DNA from: Pseudomonas alcaliphila JAB1
Lineage (GTDB): Bacteria; Pseudomonadota; Gammaproteobacteria; Pseudomonadales; Pseudomonadaceae
Direction of reading: 5' to 3'
NCBI RefSeq assembly: GCF_001941865.1
Contig: NZ_CP016162.1
Span: forward strand, 4,773,501 to 4,837,500
Length of the DNA: 64,000 bases
Shown here: piece by piece, positions 56,780 through 64,000 of the stretch
Layout: every line of letters begins with the position of its first letter
How positions within the stretch are numbered: position 1 is the first letter of the stretch
Position numbers and translations under genes: made by a program
The notes under the pieces: generated by a model
Seen by the model: the letters and a program-made list of their open reading frames with translations, nothing else
Database searches by the model: none
Told to the model about the DNA's origin: nothing

Positions 56780-57389
56780 GAACAAACCCAAACTGATCGT
56801 CTTTGCCGGCCCCAACGGCTCAGGTAAGACGTCGATCACCGAAACCCTGCGCGAGCACCACTGGCTGTCCGGCTGCACCTTCATCAATCCCGATGAAATG
56901 GCGCAGGAGGAGTTTGGCGGCTGGAACTCGGAAGAGGCTTTCAGGCAAGCAGCCGAAAAGGCTGAGCAATTGCGTGAACAGTGCCTACAGAGTGGTCGCA
57001 GCCTGGCCTTCGAGACAGTGTTGTCGACCGAGGACAAACTCGAATTCATTCGCCGGGCTATAAGTGCCGGCTTCTTCGTCCGGGTATTTTTCGTCAGTAC
57101 CTCACACCCCGCCATCAACGCCTACCGAATTACCTACCGCTACATGGATGGCGGCCATGAAGTGCCAATCAGCAAGATCGTTTCTCGCTACACCAAGTCC
57201 ATCGCCAACTGTGTCGCGCTGTCGTCTGTAGTAGATCGTCTCTATGTCTACGACAACTCTGTGAACGACCACAGCCCACGCCTGCTTTTTCGCACTCGTC
57301 AGGGCAGTCTCTGCAAGACCTATGCAGCCGACTCCGACATCCCCGACTGGGCCTTGCAGATCAAACATTGCATTGCAGAGGAAACCTAG
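56772..57389 (+). CDS. Zeta-toxin family protein
   Basis: A 205-residue P-loop kinase-like protein. Walker A is FAGPNGSGKTSITETL (about 12-27), the base-like Asp is in FINPDEMAQEEF, and SLAFETVLST is the conserved strand that holds substrate. FFVSTSHPAINAYRITYR holds the ATP-binding arginines. Zeta toxins phosphorylate UDP-N-acetylglucosamine or related UDP-sugars and block wall synthesis; activity here is inferred. The ATG at 56772 is preferred; a GTG at 56769 is next to it. Confidence 0.85.
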   Translation: MPENKPKLIVFAGPNGSGKTSITETLREHHWLSGCTFINPDEMAQEEFGGWNSEEAFRQAAEKAEQLREQCLQSGRSLAFETVLSTEDKLEFIRRAISAGFFVRVFFVSTSHPAINAYRITYRYMDGGHEVPISKIVSRYTKSIANCVALSSVVDRLYVYDNSVNDHSPRLLFRTRQGSLCKTYAADSDIPDWALQIKHCIAEET

Positions 57390-57463
57390 CGCCCAGCTCG
57401 CTTGCCGCTCGGGTCGGTGCTCTTTAGACTGGCGCCCTCCTCCGCTTCATTAGCAGCGCCTCA

Positions 57464-58603
57464 ATGCCCACTGCATTTCCCGAAGATTCCGTCGGCCTGG
57501 TCAGTCCCCAGGTATTTCGCTTCAGCGAACCCCTGGCGCTGGCCTGCGGGCGCAGCCTGGCCGAGTACGAACTGGTCGTCGAGACCTATGGCGAACTGAA
57601 CGCCGCGCGCAGCAATGCGGTGCTGATCTGCCACGCCCTGTCCGGCCACCATCACGCCGCCGGCTATCACAGCCCGGATGATCGCAAGCCCGGCTGGTGG
57701 GACAGCTGCATCGGCCCCGGCAAGCCCATCGACACCAACAAGTTCTTCGTCGTCAGCCTCAACAACCTGGGCGGCTGCAACGGTTCCACCGGCCCGAGCA
57801 GCGCCAACCCGGCGACCGGCAAGCCCTACGGCGCGGACTTTCCGGTAATGACGGTGGAAGACTGGGTGCACAGCCAGGCACGCCTGGCCGATGTGCTCGG
57901 CATTGCCCAGTGGGCGGCGGTGATCGGCGGCAGCCTCGGCGGCATGCAGGCCATGCAGTGGACCATCAGCTACCCCGAGCGTGTGCGTCACTGCCTGGCG
58001 ATTGCCTCGGCGCCCAAGCTGTCGGCGCAGAACATCGCCTTCAACGAGGTGGCGCGCCAGGCGATTCTCACCGACCCGGAATTCCACGGCGGACACTTCC
58101 AGGAACAGGGTGTGATCCCCAAGCGCGGGCTGATGCTGGCGCGTATGGTCGGCCATATCACCTACCTGTCCGACGACGCCATGGGCGAGAAATTCGGCCG
58201 CGGCCTGAAGAGCGAGAAGCTCAACTACGACTTCCACAGCGTCGAGTTCCAGGTGGAAAGCTACCTGCGCTATCAGGGCGAGGAATTCTCCGGCCGTTTC
58301 GACGCCAACACCTATCTGCTGATGACCAAGGCGCTGGACTACTTCGATCCTGCCGCTGCGCACGACGGCGATCTGGCCAAGACCCTGGCCGTGGCCAAGG
58401 CGGACTTCTGCGTGATGTCCTTCACCACCGACTGGCGCTTCTCCCCCGCCCGCTCGCGGGAGATCGTCGACGCCCTGACGGCGGCAAAGAAGAACGTCTG
58501 CTACCTGGAAATCGACGCACCGCAGGGCCATGACGCCTTCCTCATGCCGATCCCGCGTTATCTGCAGGCGTTCGACAGCTACATGAAGCGAATCGAGGTA
58601 TGA
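57464..58603 (+). CDS. metX: Homoserine O-acyltransferase (MetX; succinyl form likely)
   Basis: A 379-residue alpha/beta hydrolase-fold enzyme that activates homoserine for methionine synthesis. The nucleophile is in [28 protein letters not shown] and the final Asp-His ([15 protein letters not shown]) complete the site. Pseudomonas MetX enzymes use succinyl-CoA, hence the label MetXS; that is from family knowledge. It overlaps metW by four bases. Confidence 0.95.
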   Translation: MPTAFPEDSVGLVSPQVFRFSEPLALACGRSLAEYELVVETYGELNAARSNAVLICHALSGHHHAAGYHSPDDRKPGWWDSCIGPGKPIDTNKFFVVSLNNLGGCNGSTGPSSANPATGKPYGADFPVMTVEDWVHSQARLADVLGIAQWAAVIGGSLGGMQAMQWTISYPERVRHCLAIASAPKLSAQNIAFNEVARQAILTDPEFHGGHFQEQGVIPKRGLMLARMVGHITYLSDDAMGEKFGRGLKSEKLNYDFHSVEFQVESYLRYQGEEFSGRFDANTYLLMTKALDYFDPAAAHDGDLAKTLAVAKADFCVMSFTTDWRFSPARSREIVDALTAAKKNVCYLEIDAPQGHDAFLMPIPRYLQAFDSYMKRIEV

Positions 58604-59226
58604 GCATGCGAGCGGATCTGGACATCATCCAGGAATGGATCGCCCCGGGCAGCCGCGTGCTCGACCTGGGCTGCGGCGACGGCGAGCTGCTCGCCTGGCT
58701 GCGCGACAACAAGCAGGTGGCCGGCTACGGCCTGGAGATCGACCCGGACAAGATCGCCCTGTGCATCGAGCGCGGCGTCAACGTCATCGAGCAGAACCTC
58801 GATCTCGGTCTAGGTAACTTCGCCAGCAACAGCTTCGACGTGGTGGTCATGACCCAGTCGCTGCAGGCGCTACACTACCCGGACAAGGTGCTGGCCGAGA
58901 TGCTGCGTGTCGGCAAGACCTGCATCATCACCTTCCCCAATTTCGGCCACTGGCGCTGCCGCTGGTACCTGACGACGAAAGGTCGCATGCCGGTGTCGGA
59001 CTTCTTGCCCTATACCTGGTACAACACCCCGAATATCCACTTCTGCACCTTCGAGGACTTCGAGCGTCTCTGTCACGCCCAGGGTGCCCGTGTGGAAGAA
59101 CGCCTGGCAGTGGACCGTGACCACCGCCATGGCCTGGCAAGCCGCATCTGGCCCAACCTGTTGGGCGAGATCGGCATCTACCGCATCAGCGGCGCGGACC
59201 TGTCCGCCCACCGCGTTGCGGTCTGA
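58600..59226 (+). CDS. metW: MetW, methyltransferase-like partner of MetX
   Basis: A 208-residue SAM-methyltransferase-fold protein: [15 protein letters not shown] (motif I), GLEIDPDKI, and [20 protein letters not shown] typical of MetW. It is needed with MetX for methionine synthesis in several proteobacteria. The ATG at 58600 overlaps the metX stop (ATGA); a second ATG is two codons on. Confidence 0.94.
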   Translation: MSMRADLDIIQEWIAPGSRVLDLGCGDGELLAWLRDNKQVAGYGLEIDPDKIALCIERGVNVIEQNLDLGLGNFASNSFDVVVMTQSLQALHYPDKVLAEMLRVGKTCIITFPNFGHWRCRWYLTTKGRMPVSDFLPYTWYNTPNIHFCTFEDFERLCHAQGARVEERLAVDRDHRHGLASRIWPNLLGEIGIYRISGADLSAHRVAV

Positions 59227-59240
59227 ACGAGGAGAACATC

Positions 59241-59657
59241 ATGCGCCGCATCATCCCCTTCCTGATCGCCCTGTGCCTGGCCCTGCCGGCCGCCGCCGAG
59301 CGCAAGCAGAGCTTCGGCGACCTCGACGTGCACTACAGCGTGTTCAACTCCAGCTTCCTGCAGCCGGACATCGCCAGCGCCGCCGGCCTGGTGCGCAGCA
59401 AGACCCAGGGCGTGATCAATATCGCCGTGCTCAAGGCCGGCAAGGCCAGCACCGCGCAGGTCAGCGGCCAGGTGAAGAACCTGCTGGGGCAGAGCACCGC
59501 GTTGACCTTCAGGCAGGTCACCGAGAGCGGCGCCATCTATTACCTGGCACAGTTCCCCTTCTCCAGCCGCGAGATTCTCAGTTTCACCCTCGATGTGCGT
59601 CAGGGCGACAACACACACCGCATCACCTTCAACCAGGAAATGTTCCCGGATGACTGA
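59241..59657 (+). CDS. Secreted DUF4426 protein
   Basis: A 138-residue exported protein with signal peptide MRRIIPFLIALCLALPAAA and a mature beta-rich domain (QSFGDLDVHYSVFNSSFLQP). The gene follows metW by 14 bases with GAGGAGAACATC upstream, as PA0388 does in P. aeruginosa. Role unknown. Confidence 0.88.
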   Translation: MRRIIPFLIALCLALPAAAERKQSFGDLDVHYSVFNSSFLQPDIASAAGLVRSKTQGVINIAVLKAGKASTAQVSGQVKNLLGQSTALTFRQVTESGAIYYLAQFPFSSREILSFTLDVRQGDNTHRITFNQEMFPDD

Positions 59658-59684
59658 TGCCGCAGGCGCTGCCAGCATCTTTGC

Positions 59685-59755
59685 GTAGGAGCCCCGCCCC
59701 GGGGCGAAGCTTTCAGGGCCTGCCGTCCTGGTTCGCGGCGGGGCGCCGCTCCTAC
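59685..59755. repeat. REP-like inverted pair, GTAGGAGCCCCGCCCC family
   Basis: GTAGGAGCCCCGCCCCGGGG at the left, with GGGGCGCCGCTCCTAC at the right; related to 3176-3248. Confidence 0.8.
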
Positions 59756-59796
59756 AGGTTCTGTAATTCAACGTTCAACTGACAGGCAATATCCGC

Positions 59797-60393
59797 ATGA
59801 TCGACCTCAAGGAACTGGTACTGGCCAGCCATAACGCCGGCAAGCTCAAAGAGTTGCAGGCCATGCTCGGCGATGCAGTACGCGTGCGTTCCATCGGCGA
59901 GTTCTCCAGCGTCGAGCCGGAAGAGACCGGCCTGTCGTTCGTCGAGAATGCCATCCTCAAAGCACGCAACGCCGCGCGCATCTCCGGCCTACCGGCGCTG
60001 GCAGACGACTCCGGCCTGGCGGTGGATTTCCTCGGCGGCGCGCCCGGCATCTACTCGGCGCGCTATGCCGATGGCCAGGGCGACGCAGCGAACAATGCCA
60101 AGCTGCTCGCTGCCCTGAAAGACGTGCCGGACGCAGAGCGCGGCGCCCAGTTCGTCTGCGCCCTGGCCCTGGTGCGCCACGCCGACGATCCGCTACCGAT
60201 CCTCTGTGAAGGCCTGTGGCACGGGCACATCCTGCACGAAGCCCGTGGCGAGCAAGGCTTCGGCTACGACCCACTGTTCTGGGTGCCGGAAACCAGCTGC
60301 TCCAGTGCCGAACTGCCTGCCGAACAGAAGAATCGCCTCAGCCACCGCGCCCGCGCCATGGCCCTGCTCAAGCAGCGCCTGGGGCTGGCATGA
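59797..60393 (+). CDS. rdgB: dITP/XTP pyrophosphatase
   Basis: A 198-residue house-cleaning nucleotidase that removes dITP and XTP. Visible: [43 protein letters not shown], and [12 protein letters not shown]. It overlaps hemW by four bases. Confidence 0.95.
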   Translation: MIDLKELVLASHNAGKLKELQAMLGDAVRVRSIGEFSSVEPEETGLSFVENAILKARNAARISGLPALADDSGLAVDFLGGAPGIYSARYADGQGDAANNAKLLAALKDVPDAERGAQFVCALALVRHADDPLPILCEGLWHGHILHEARGEQGFGYDPLFWVPETSCSSAELPAEQKNRLSHRARAMALLKQRLGLA

Positions 60394-61550
60394 GCGATTC
60401 CGCTGGCGGGAGTTTCCTGCTCCCGCCCCTGGCGCTCTATATCCACATCCCGTGGTGCGTGCGCAAATGCCCTTACTGCGACTTCAACTCCCATGCTGCC
60501 GGGCCGACGCTGCCTGAAGAGGAATACGTCGACGCGCTGCTCGCCGACCTCGATATCGACGTGCAGCACGCCCATGGCCGGCCACTGAGCTCGATTTTCT
60601 TCGGTGGCGGCACGCCCAGTCTGTTCTCCGACCGCGCCCTGGGCCGTCTGCTGGAAGGCGTCGAGCGGCGCATCGCCTTTGCGCCAGACATCGAGATCAC
60701 CCTGGAAGCCAACCCCGGCACCTTCGAGCAGGCCAAGTTCAAGGGCTACCGAAGCCTCGGCATCAACCGTCTGTCCATCGGCGTGCAGAGTTTCCAGGAA
60801 GCCAAGCTAAAGGCGCTGGGGCGCATCCACAATGGCGACGAAGCCATCCGTGCCGCCGATATGGCGCGTGCTGCCGGCTTCGATAACTTCAACCTCGACC
60901 TGATGCACGGCCTGCCGCAGCAGAGCATCGAAGACGCCCTGTTCGACCTGCGCACCGCCATCGCCCAGGCTCCCACGCACCTGTCCTGGTACCAGCTGAC
61001 GATGGAGCCGAACACGGTGTTCTGGAGCCAGCCGCCCGAGCTGCCCGAGGACGATCTGCTGTGGGACATCCAGGAAGCCGGCCAGGCGCTGCTCGCCGCC
61101 GAGGGCTACGCGCAGTACGAGGTGTCCGCCTACGCCCAGCCCGGCAAACAGGCGCAGCACAACCTCAACTACTGGACCTTCGGAGACTTTCTCGGCATCG
61201 GCGCCGGCGCTCACGCCAAGCTGAGCACACCCGCAGGGCGCATCCAGCGCACCTGGAAAACCCGCCTGCCGAAGGACTACCTCGACCCGGCCAAGGCATT
61301 CCAGGCCGGCGAACGCCTGCTGGCAGCCGACGAGTTGCCCTTCGAATTTCTGATGAACGTGCTGCGCCTGACCGAAGGCGCGCCGGCCGAGCTGTTCAGC
61401 CAGCGCACCGGCCTGCCGTTGCAGCAACTCGAACAGGCACGCCGCGAAGCCGAACGCCTGGGCCTGCTGCAAGCCGATGAAACTCGACTGGTCGCCACGG
61501 CCAAGGGCCAGCTGTTTCTCAATGATCTGCTGCAGCAGTTCCTGGCCTAG
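60390..61550 (+). CDS. hemW: HemW, heme chaperone of the radical SAM family
   Basis: A 386-residue protein long annotated as coproporphyrinogen oxidase-like. The 4Fe-4S ligands are Cys23, Cys27, Cys30 in [24 protein letters not shown] and LSIGVQSF follow. It lacks the extra features of HemN. The start at 60390 overlaps the rdgB stop (ATGA). Heme delivery to respiratory enzymes is the current family role. Confidence 0.94.
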   Translation: MSDSAGGSFLLPPLALYIHIPWCVRKCPYCDFNSHAAGPTLPEEEYVDALLADLDIDVQHAHGRPLSSIFFGGGTPSLFSDRALGRLLEGVERRIAFAPDIEITLEANPGTFEQAKFKGYRSLGINRLSIGVQSFQEAKLKALGRIHNGDEAIRAADMARAAGFDNFNLDLMHGLPQQSIEDALFDLRTAIAQAPTHLSWYQLTMEPNTVFWSQPPELPEDDLLWDIQEAGQALLAAEGYAQYEVSAYAQPGKQAQHNLNYWTFGDFLGIGAGAHAKLSTPAGRIQRTWKTRLPKDYLDPAKAFQAGERLLAADELPFEFLMNVLRLTEGAPAELFSQRTGLPLQQLEQARREAERLGLLQADETRLVATAKGQLFLNDLLQQFLA

Positions 61551-61648
61551 TTCACCCACAGCGCCACGACAATCCGTTAGGCTTAGGCGCTTCGCTCGCG
61601 CAGCCCTGATGCCGCTGCGCTGACCGTTACGCCTGCCAAGGAGCCTGA

Positions 61649-61972
61649 ATGGATCTGCTACTGGACCTGATCGTCACCCTCTCGCGCTGGAGCCGCAGCC
61701 ACCTCGGCGATATCTCCCTGGCCATCATGGCCACCCTGCTGGTGCTGTTCGGCCCAGCCATCAACGCCTGGGTTCAACGCACCATCGGCAACCTCAATTT
61801 CGTCCTGCGTACCCTGCTGTTCGTGGTGTTCTGCGCGGTCGGCTACGGCCTGGCGATCGTCTTCCTCACACCCTGGCTGGCCAAGGGCCTGGCGCACTTC
61901 AACAACTACACACTGGCGCCGGTGCTGATCCTGATCTTCGCGGTCATCGGCATATTGGCCGACCGTAATTAG
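61649..61972 (+). CDS. DUF3392 membrane protein
   Basis: A 107-residue inner-membrane protein with three hydrophobic spans (about 20-45, 52-75 and 85-104). The start follows CAAGGAGCCTGA. In P. aeruginosa a like gene follows hemW. Function unknown. The 98-base gap after hemW has no other gene. Confidence 0.87.
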   Translation: MDLLLDLIVTLSRWSRSHLGDISLAIMATLLVLFGPAINAWVQRTIGNLNFVLRTLLFVVFCAVGYGLAIVFLTPWLAKGLAHFNNYTLAPVLILIFAVIGILADRN

Positions 61973-61984
61973 CCAGCCTGAAAT

Positions 61985-62011
61985 GAAAAAGCCGCCTCAA
62001 GGGTGGCTTTC
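61985..62011 (-). terminator. Terminator between convergent DUF3392 and DUF1329 genes
   Basis: On the minus strand AAAGCCACC-CTTGA-GGCGGCTTTTTC is a good stem with a T run for the DUF1329 gene; on the plus strand the T run is shorter (GGCTTTCT). Confidence 0.8.
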
Positions 62012-62017
62012 TCAGAC

Positions 62018-63361
62018 TCAATTACCTTCGCGGCGCAACGCCTGTGGGGTGAAGTCGCGCGGGCTCAGTCGGGCGTTGAAGTCGTACATCTTCTCGTTGT
62101 TATCCAGGCCGTCAGCGAAGTAGCGGCCACCCTTGAGGTCGTAAATGGTCTCCAGGGTCGAGCCGAACATCGGCACGTCGTAGTAGCTGATCGGGTGGGC
62201 TTCCTGCAGACCGATCAGGTTACCGTTGCGGTCATACAGGTCGACGGCGAGGATCTGCCAGCTGTCTTCATCCAGATAGAAGCGGCGTTTGCCATAGGGA
62301 TGGCTGAAGCCGGTACGCAGATCCGCCTCGACCACCCAGACGCGGTGCAGCTCGTAACGCAACAGCTCGGGGTTGATGTGCTTGGCCTGCAGGATATCGG
62401 CGTAGGGAATGCCGCGCTGGTGCACGGCATAGCTGTTGTAGGGCACCAGCATCTCGCGCTTGCCCAACAACTGCCACTCGTAGCGATCCGGCGCGCCATT
62501 GTAGGAGTCCACCTGGTCGGCGGTGGCCATGCCATTGGTGTCGGGTTGCAGGGTGTCGTAGGCGAGCATCGGTAGACGGCGCACACGACGCTCGCCGCGG
62601 TTGAAACGCCAGGCCTTGCGAATCGCCAGGACCTGATCGAGGGTTTCCTGCACCACCAGCGCCGAGCCGGCCAGCTTGGCTGGAGCCACGACCTTGTACT
62701 TGTAATAGAACAGGGTGTTGTCCAGGTCCTGCGGGGCCACGCCGTCACGGCCGTAGACGAAGTAGATGTCGCGCTCGAGCTTGAGCAGGTTGTAACTACC
62801 GTTGCTGAGCACCGCGGCCTGATTGGTGGCCATGCTGATCTGGTCGCCGCGATAACGCATGACGTGGTTCCAGATCGCCTCCTGGCCGTTCGCCGGCAGC
62901 GGGAACGGCACGCCGGAAGCAGCCCCCTGAACGCCATTGCCACCGGCAATCAGCTCGGCATTGAGGGCGTTGAAGCGAGTGGCGTCGTAGATGCGTTGTG
63001 GCGCGGCCGCACTGCGCCGGGTCGGGAATACGCGCAGATAGAAACTGGGGTTCTGCTGCAGCAGGGTCTTGAGGCCGACCGGCAGCTGCTGTTCGTACTG
63101 CGCCAGGTTCTGGCTGTCGACCCGGTACAGCAGTTTGTCGTCAGCATAGGGATCAGGGTGATGCATGCCCGGCTGGTAATTGGCCGGTGGCGTGGCCAGG
63201 CCGCCCGTCCAGGCAGGGATGGTGCCACTGGCATTACCGGCACGCTCGCCGCCAAGTGGCGTCAGTTCCTGACCCAGGCGCGCGGCCTGGCTGGCATCGA
63301 CCTTGGCCTGGGCCTGAAACGCCAGGGCAGTCAGCAGAAGAAGGGAAACCGATCTCAACAC
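62018..63361 (-). CDS. DUF1329 exported protein
   Basis: A 447-residue protein with signal peptide MLRSVSLLLLTALAFQAQA. The mature part has family features LGQELTPLGGERAGNASGTI near the start, NAPDRYEWQLLGKREMLVPYNS-like text (YEWQLLGKREMLVPYNSY) and YDVPMFGSTLETIYDLKGGR near the end. DUF1329 proteins resemble outer-membrane lipoprotein sorting proteins and often occur with RND-type exporters or lipid-use genes in Pseudomonas; no partner is next to it here. Confidence 0.9.
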   Translation of the reverse strand: MLRSVSLLLLTALAFQAQAKVDASQAARLGQELTPLGGERAGNASGTIPAWTGGLATPPANYQPGMHHPDPYADDKLLYRVDSQNLAQYEQQLPVGLKTLLQQNPSFYLRVFPTRRSAAAPQRIYDATRFNALNAELIAGGNGVQGAASGVPFPLPANGQEAIWNHVMRYRGDQISMATNQAAVLSNGSYNLLKLERDIYFVYGRDGVAPQDLDNTLFYYKYKVVAPAKLAGSALVVQETLDQVLAIRKAWRFNRGERRVRRLPMLAYDTLQPDTNGMATADQVDSYNGAPDRYEWQLLGKREMLVPYNSYAVHQRGIPYADILQAKHINPELLRYELHRVWVVEADLRTGFSHPYGKRRFYLDEDSWQILAVDLYDRNGNLIGLQEAHPISYYDVPMFGSTLETIYDLKGGRYFADGLDNNEKMYDFNARLSPRDFTPQALRREGN

Positions 63362-63439
63362 AATGCTCTCCTCGCGGCGCCTGCAAGCGGGGCCGCTATC
63401 GTCCGCGCCCCTTGTAGGTGCGCTTGTCTTTGTTGTGTT

Positions 63440-63675
63440 CTGAGAGCCTGCTCACGATCTCGCGAGCTAGAGCGATACAACACCGATGGCGGCCCCGCAA
63501 AAACAAGCGAGGAACGGTCGGAGTCGCGCTCGACTTTACGAGTGGTAAATGAGCATGGCTCGCTTCGCTCGCCCCTTCGGGACCGCACCAGAGGCGCGTT
63601 AGCCGCAAGCGGCTTTCCAAGCTTGTTTTTAACGCAGTAGCGCCGACGCGCAGCAGATCGTGAGCAGGTTCTGAG
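63440..63675. mobile_element. MITE-like element with 21-bp terminal inverted repeats
   Basis: The left end CTGAGAGCCTGCTCACGATC (63440-63459, plus T) matches the inverted right end (63655-63675) at 19 of 21 positions. The 236 bases between and including them hold no convincing gene. No clear target duplication was found. It occupies most of the 398-base gap between the DUF1329 gene and trmB. Confidence 0.55.
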
Positions 63676-63759
63676 GTGAGGCGCCATCCTGGCCGTCGGG
63701 TTATCCCGATCTAATCGTGCATCCTGCCGGTTCTAATCAAACGCTTGTCGCTGGGTGAG

Positions 63760-64000
63760 TCATTCCTGACGCTGGAACTTCAGATCCCACACGCCATGAC
63801 CGAGACGCTCACCACGACGTTCGAACTTGGTCACCGGGCGCTCCTCGGGACGCGGCACGTAGGTGCCATCGGCCGCCAGGTTGCGATAGCCCGGCGCTGC
63901 ATTCATCACTTCGAGCATGTGCTCGGCGTAGTTCTCCCAATCGGTAGCCATGTGCAGCACACCACCGACCTTCAGTTTGCTGCGCACCAGCTCGGCGAAA
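63760..64000 (-). CDS. trmB: tRNA (guanine-N7-)-methyltransferase, C-terminal part (runs off the window)
   Basis: The frame is open past the window end and reads [32 protein letters not shown], then [20 protein letters not shown], ending KFQRQE. TKFERRG is the conserved TrmB substrate-binding motif. The enzyme makes m7G46 in tRNA. Only about the last 80 residues are visible. Confidence 0.92.
   Translation of the reverse strand, partial: FAELVRSKLKVGGVLHMATDWENYAEHMLEVMNAAPGYRNLAADGTYVPRPEERPVTKFERRGERLGHGVWDLKFQRQE

Overview
The window is a stretch of a Pseudomonas chromosome, high in GC. The gene sets and their order (aatJQMP-aauSR, fdhA/purU/soxGADB/glyA with ltaA and gbcAB, typA-thiI-glnA-ntrBC, pilU/pilT-yggS-proC-yggT-metXW-rdgB-hemW) are those of Pseudomonas, and short palindromic repeats of the REP type fill many gaps. 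The exact species cannot be told; the P. mendocina/oleovorans/alcaligenes side of the genus is a guess. No rRNA, tRNA, CRISPR array, insertion sequence or integrase was seen.

Layout. 0-6.4 kb: end of a CreB-type response regulator, a CBS-domain protein, a chemoreceptor, a retropepsin-like protein, an HD-GYP protein and a PlsC-type acyltransferase. 6.4-13.2 kb: acidic amino acid uptake (aatJQMP) with its AauS/AauR two-component system; a sigma-54 promoter and an AauR-type palindrome lie in front of aatJ. 13.3-27.8 kb: a glycine betaine to glycine and one-carbon block. GbcAB demethylates betaine, SoxBDAG oxidises sarcosine, GlyA, PurU and FdhA handle the one-carbon units, and LtaA makes or cleaves beta-hydroxy amino acids. 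A shared 17-bp motif lies upstream of both glyA and gbcB.

28-37 kb is the accessory part. A chemoreceptor gene is broken by one in-frame amber codon. It is followed by a WYL-domain regulator, a small membrane protein, a 1005-residue hydrolase/dynamin-like GTPase fusion and a second dynamin-like GTPase of the LeoA type. The last two match what I know as LeoBC and LeoA, the Eleos anti-phage system. A perfect inverted repeat upstream of the WYL gene is a candidate operator. Three small genes follow.

37-46.6 kb: typA, thiI and the nitrogen control block glnA, two DUF4124 genes, ntrB and ntrC, with NtrC-type sites and sigma-54 promoters before glnA and ntrB. 46.9-49.5 kb: a TM2 protein, then a LexA-box-controlled pair of putative DNA repair genes. 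49.5-54.4 kb: pilU, pilT, yggS, proC, yggT and yggU. 54.4-57.4 kb: a second accessory insert, a dynamin-like GTPase with its own promoter plus an antitoxin/zeta-toxin pair. 57.4-64 kb: metX, metW, a DUF4426 gene, rdgB, hemW, a DUF3392 gene, a DUF1329 gene, a MITE-like element and the 3' end of trmB.
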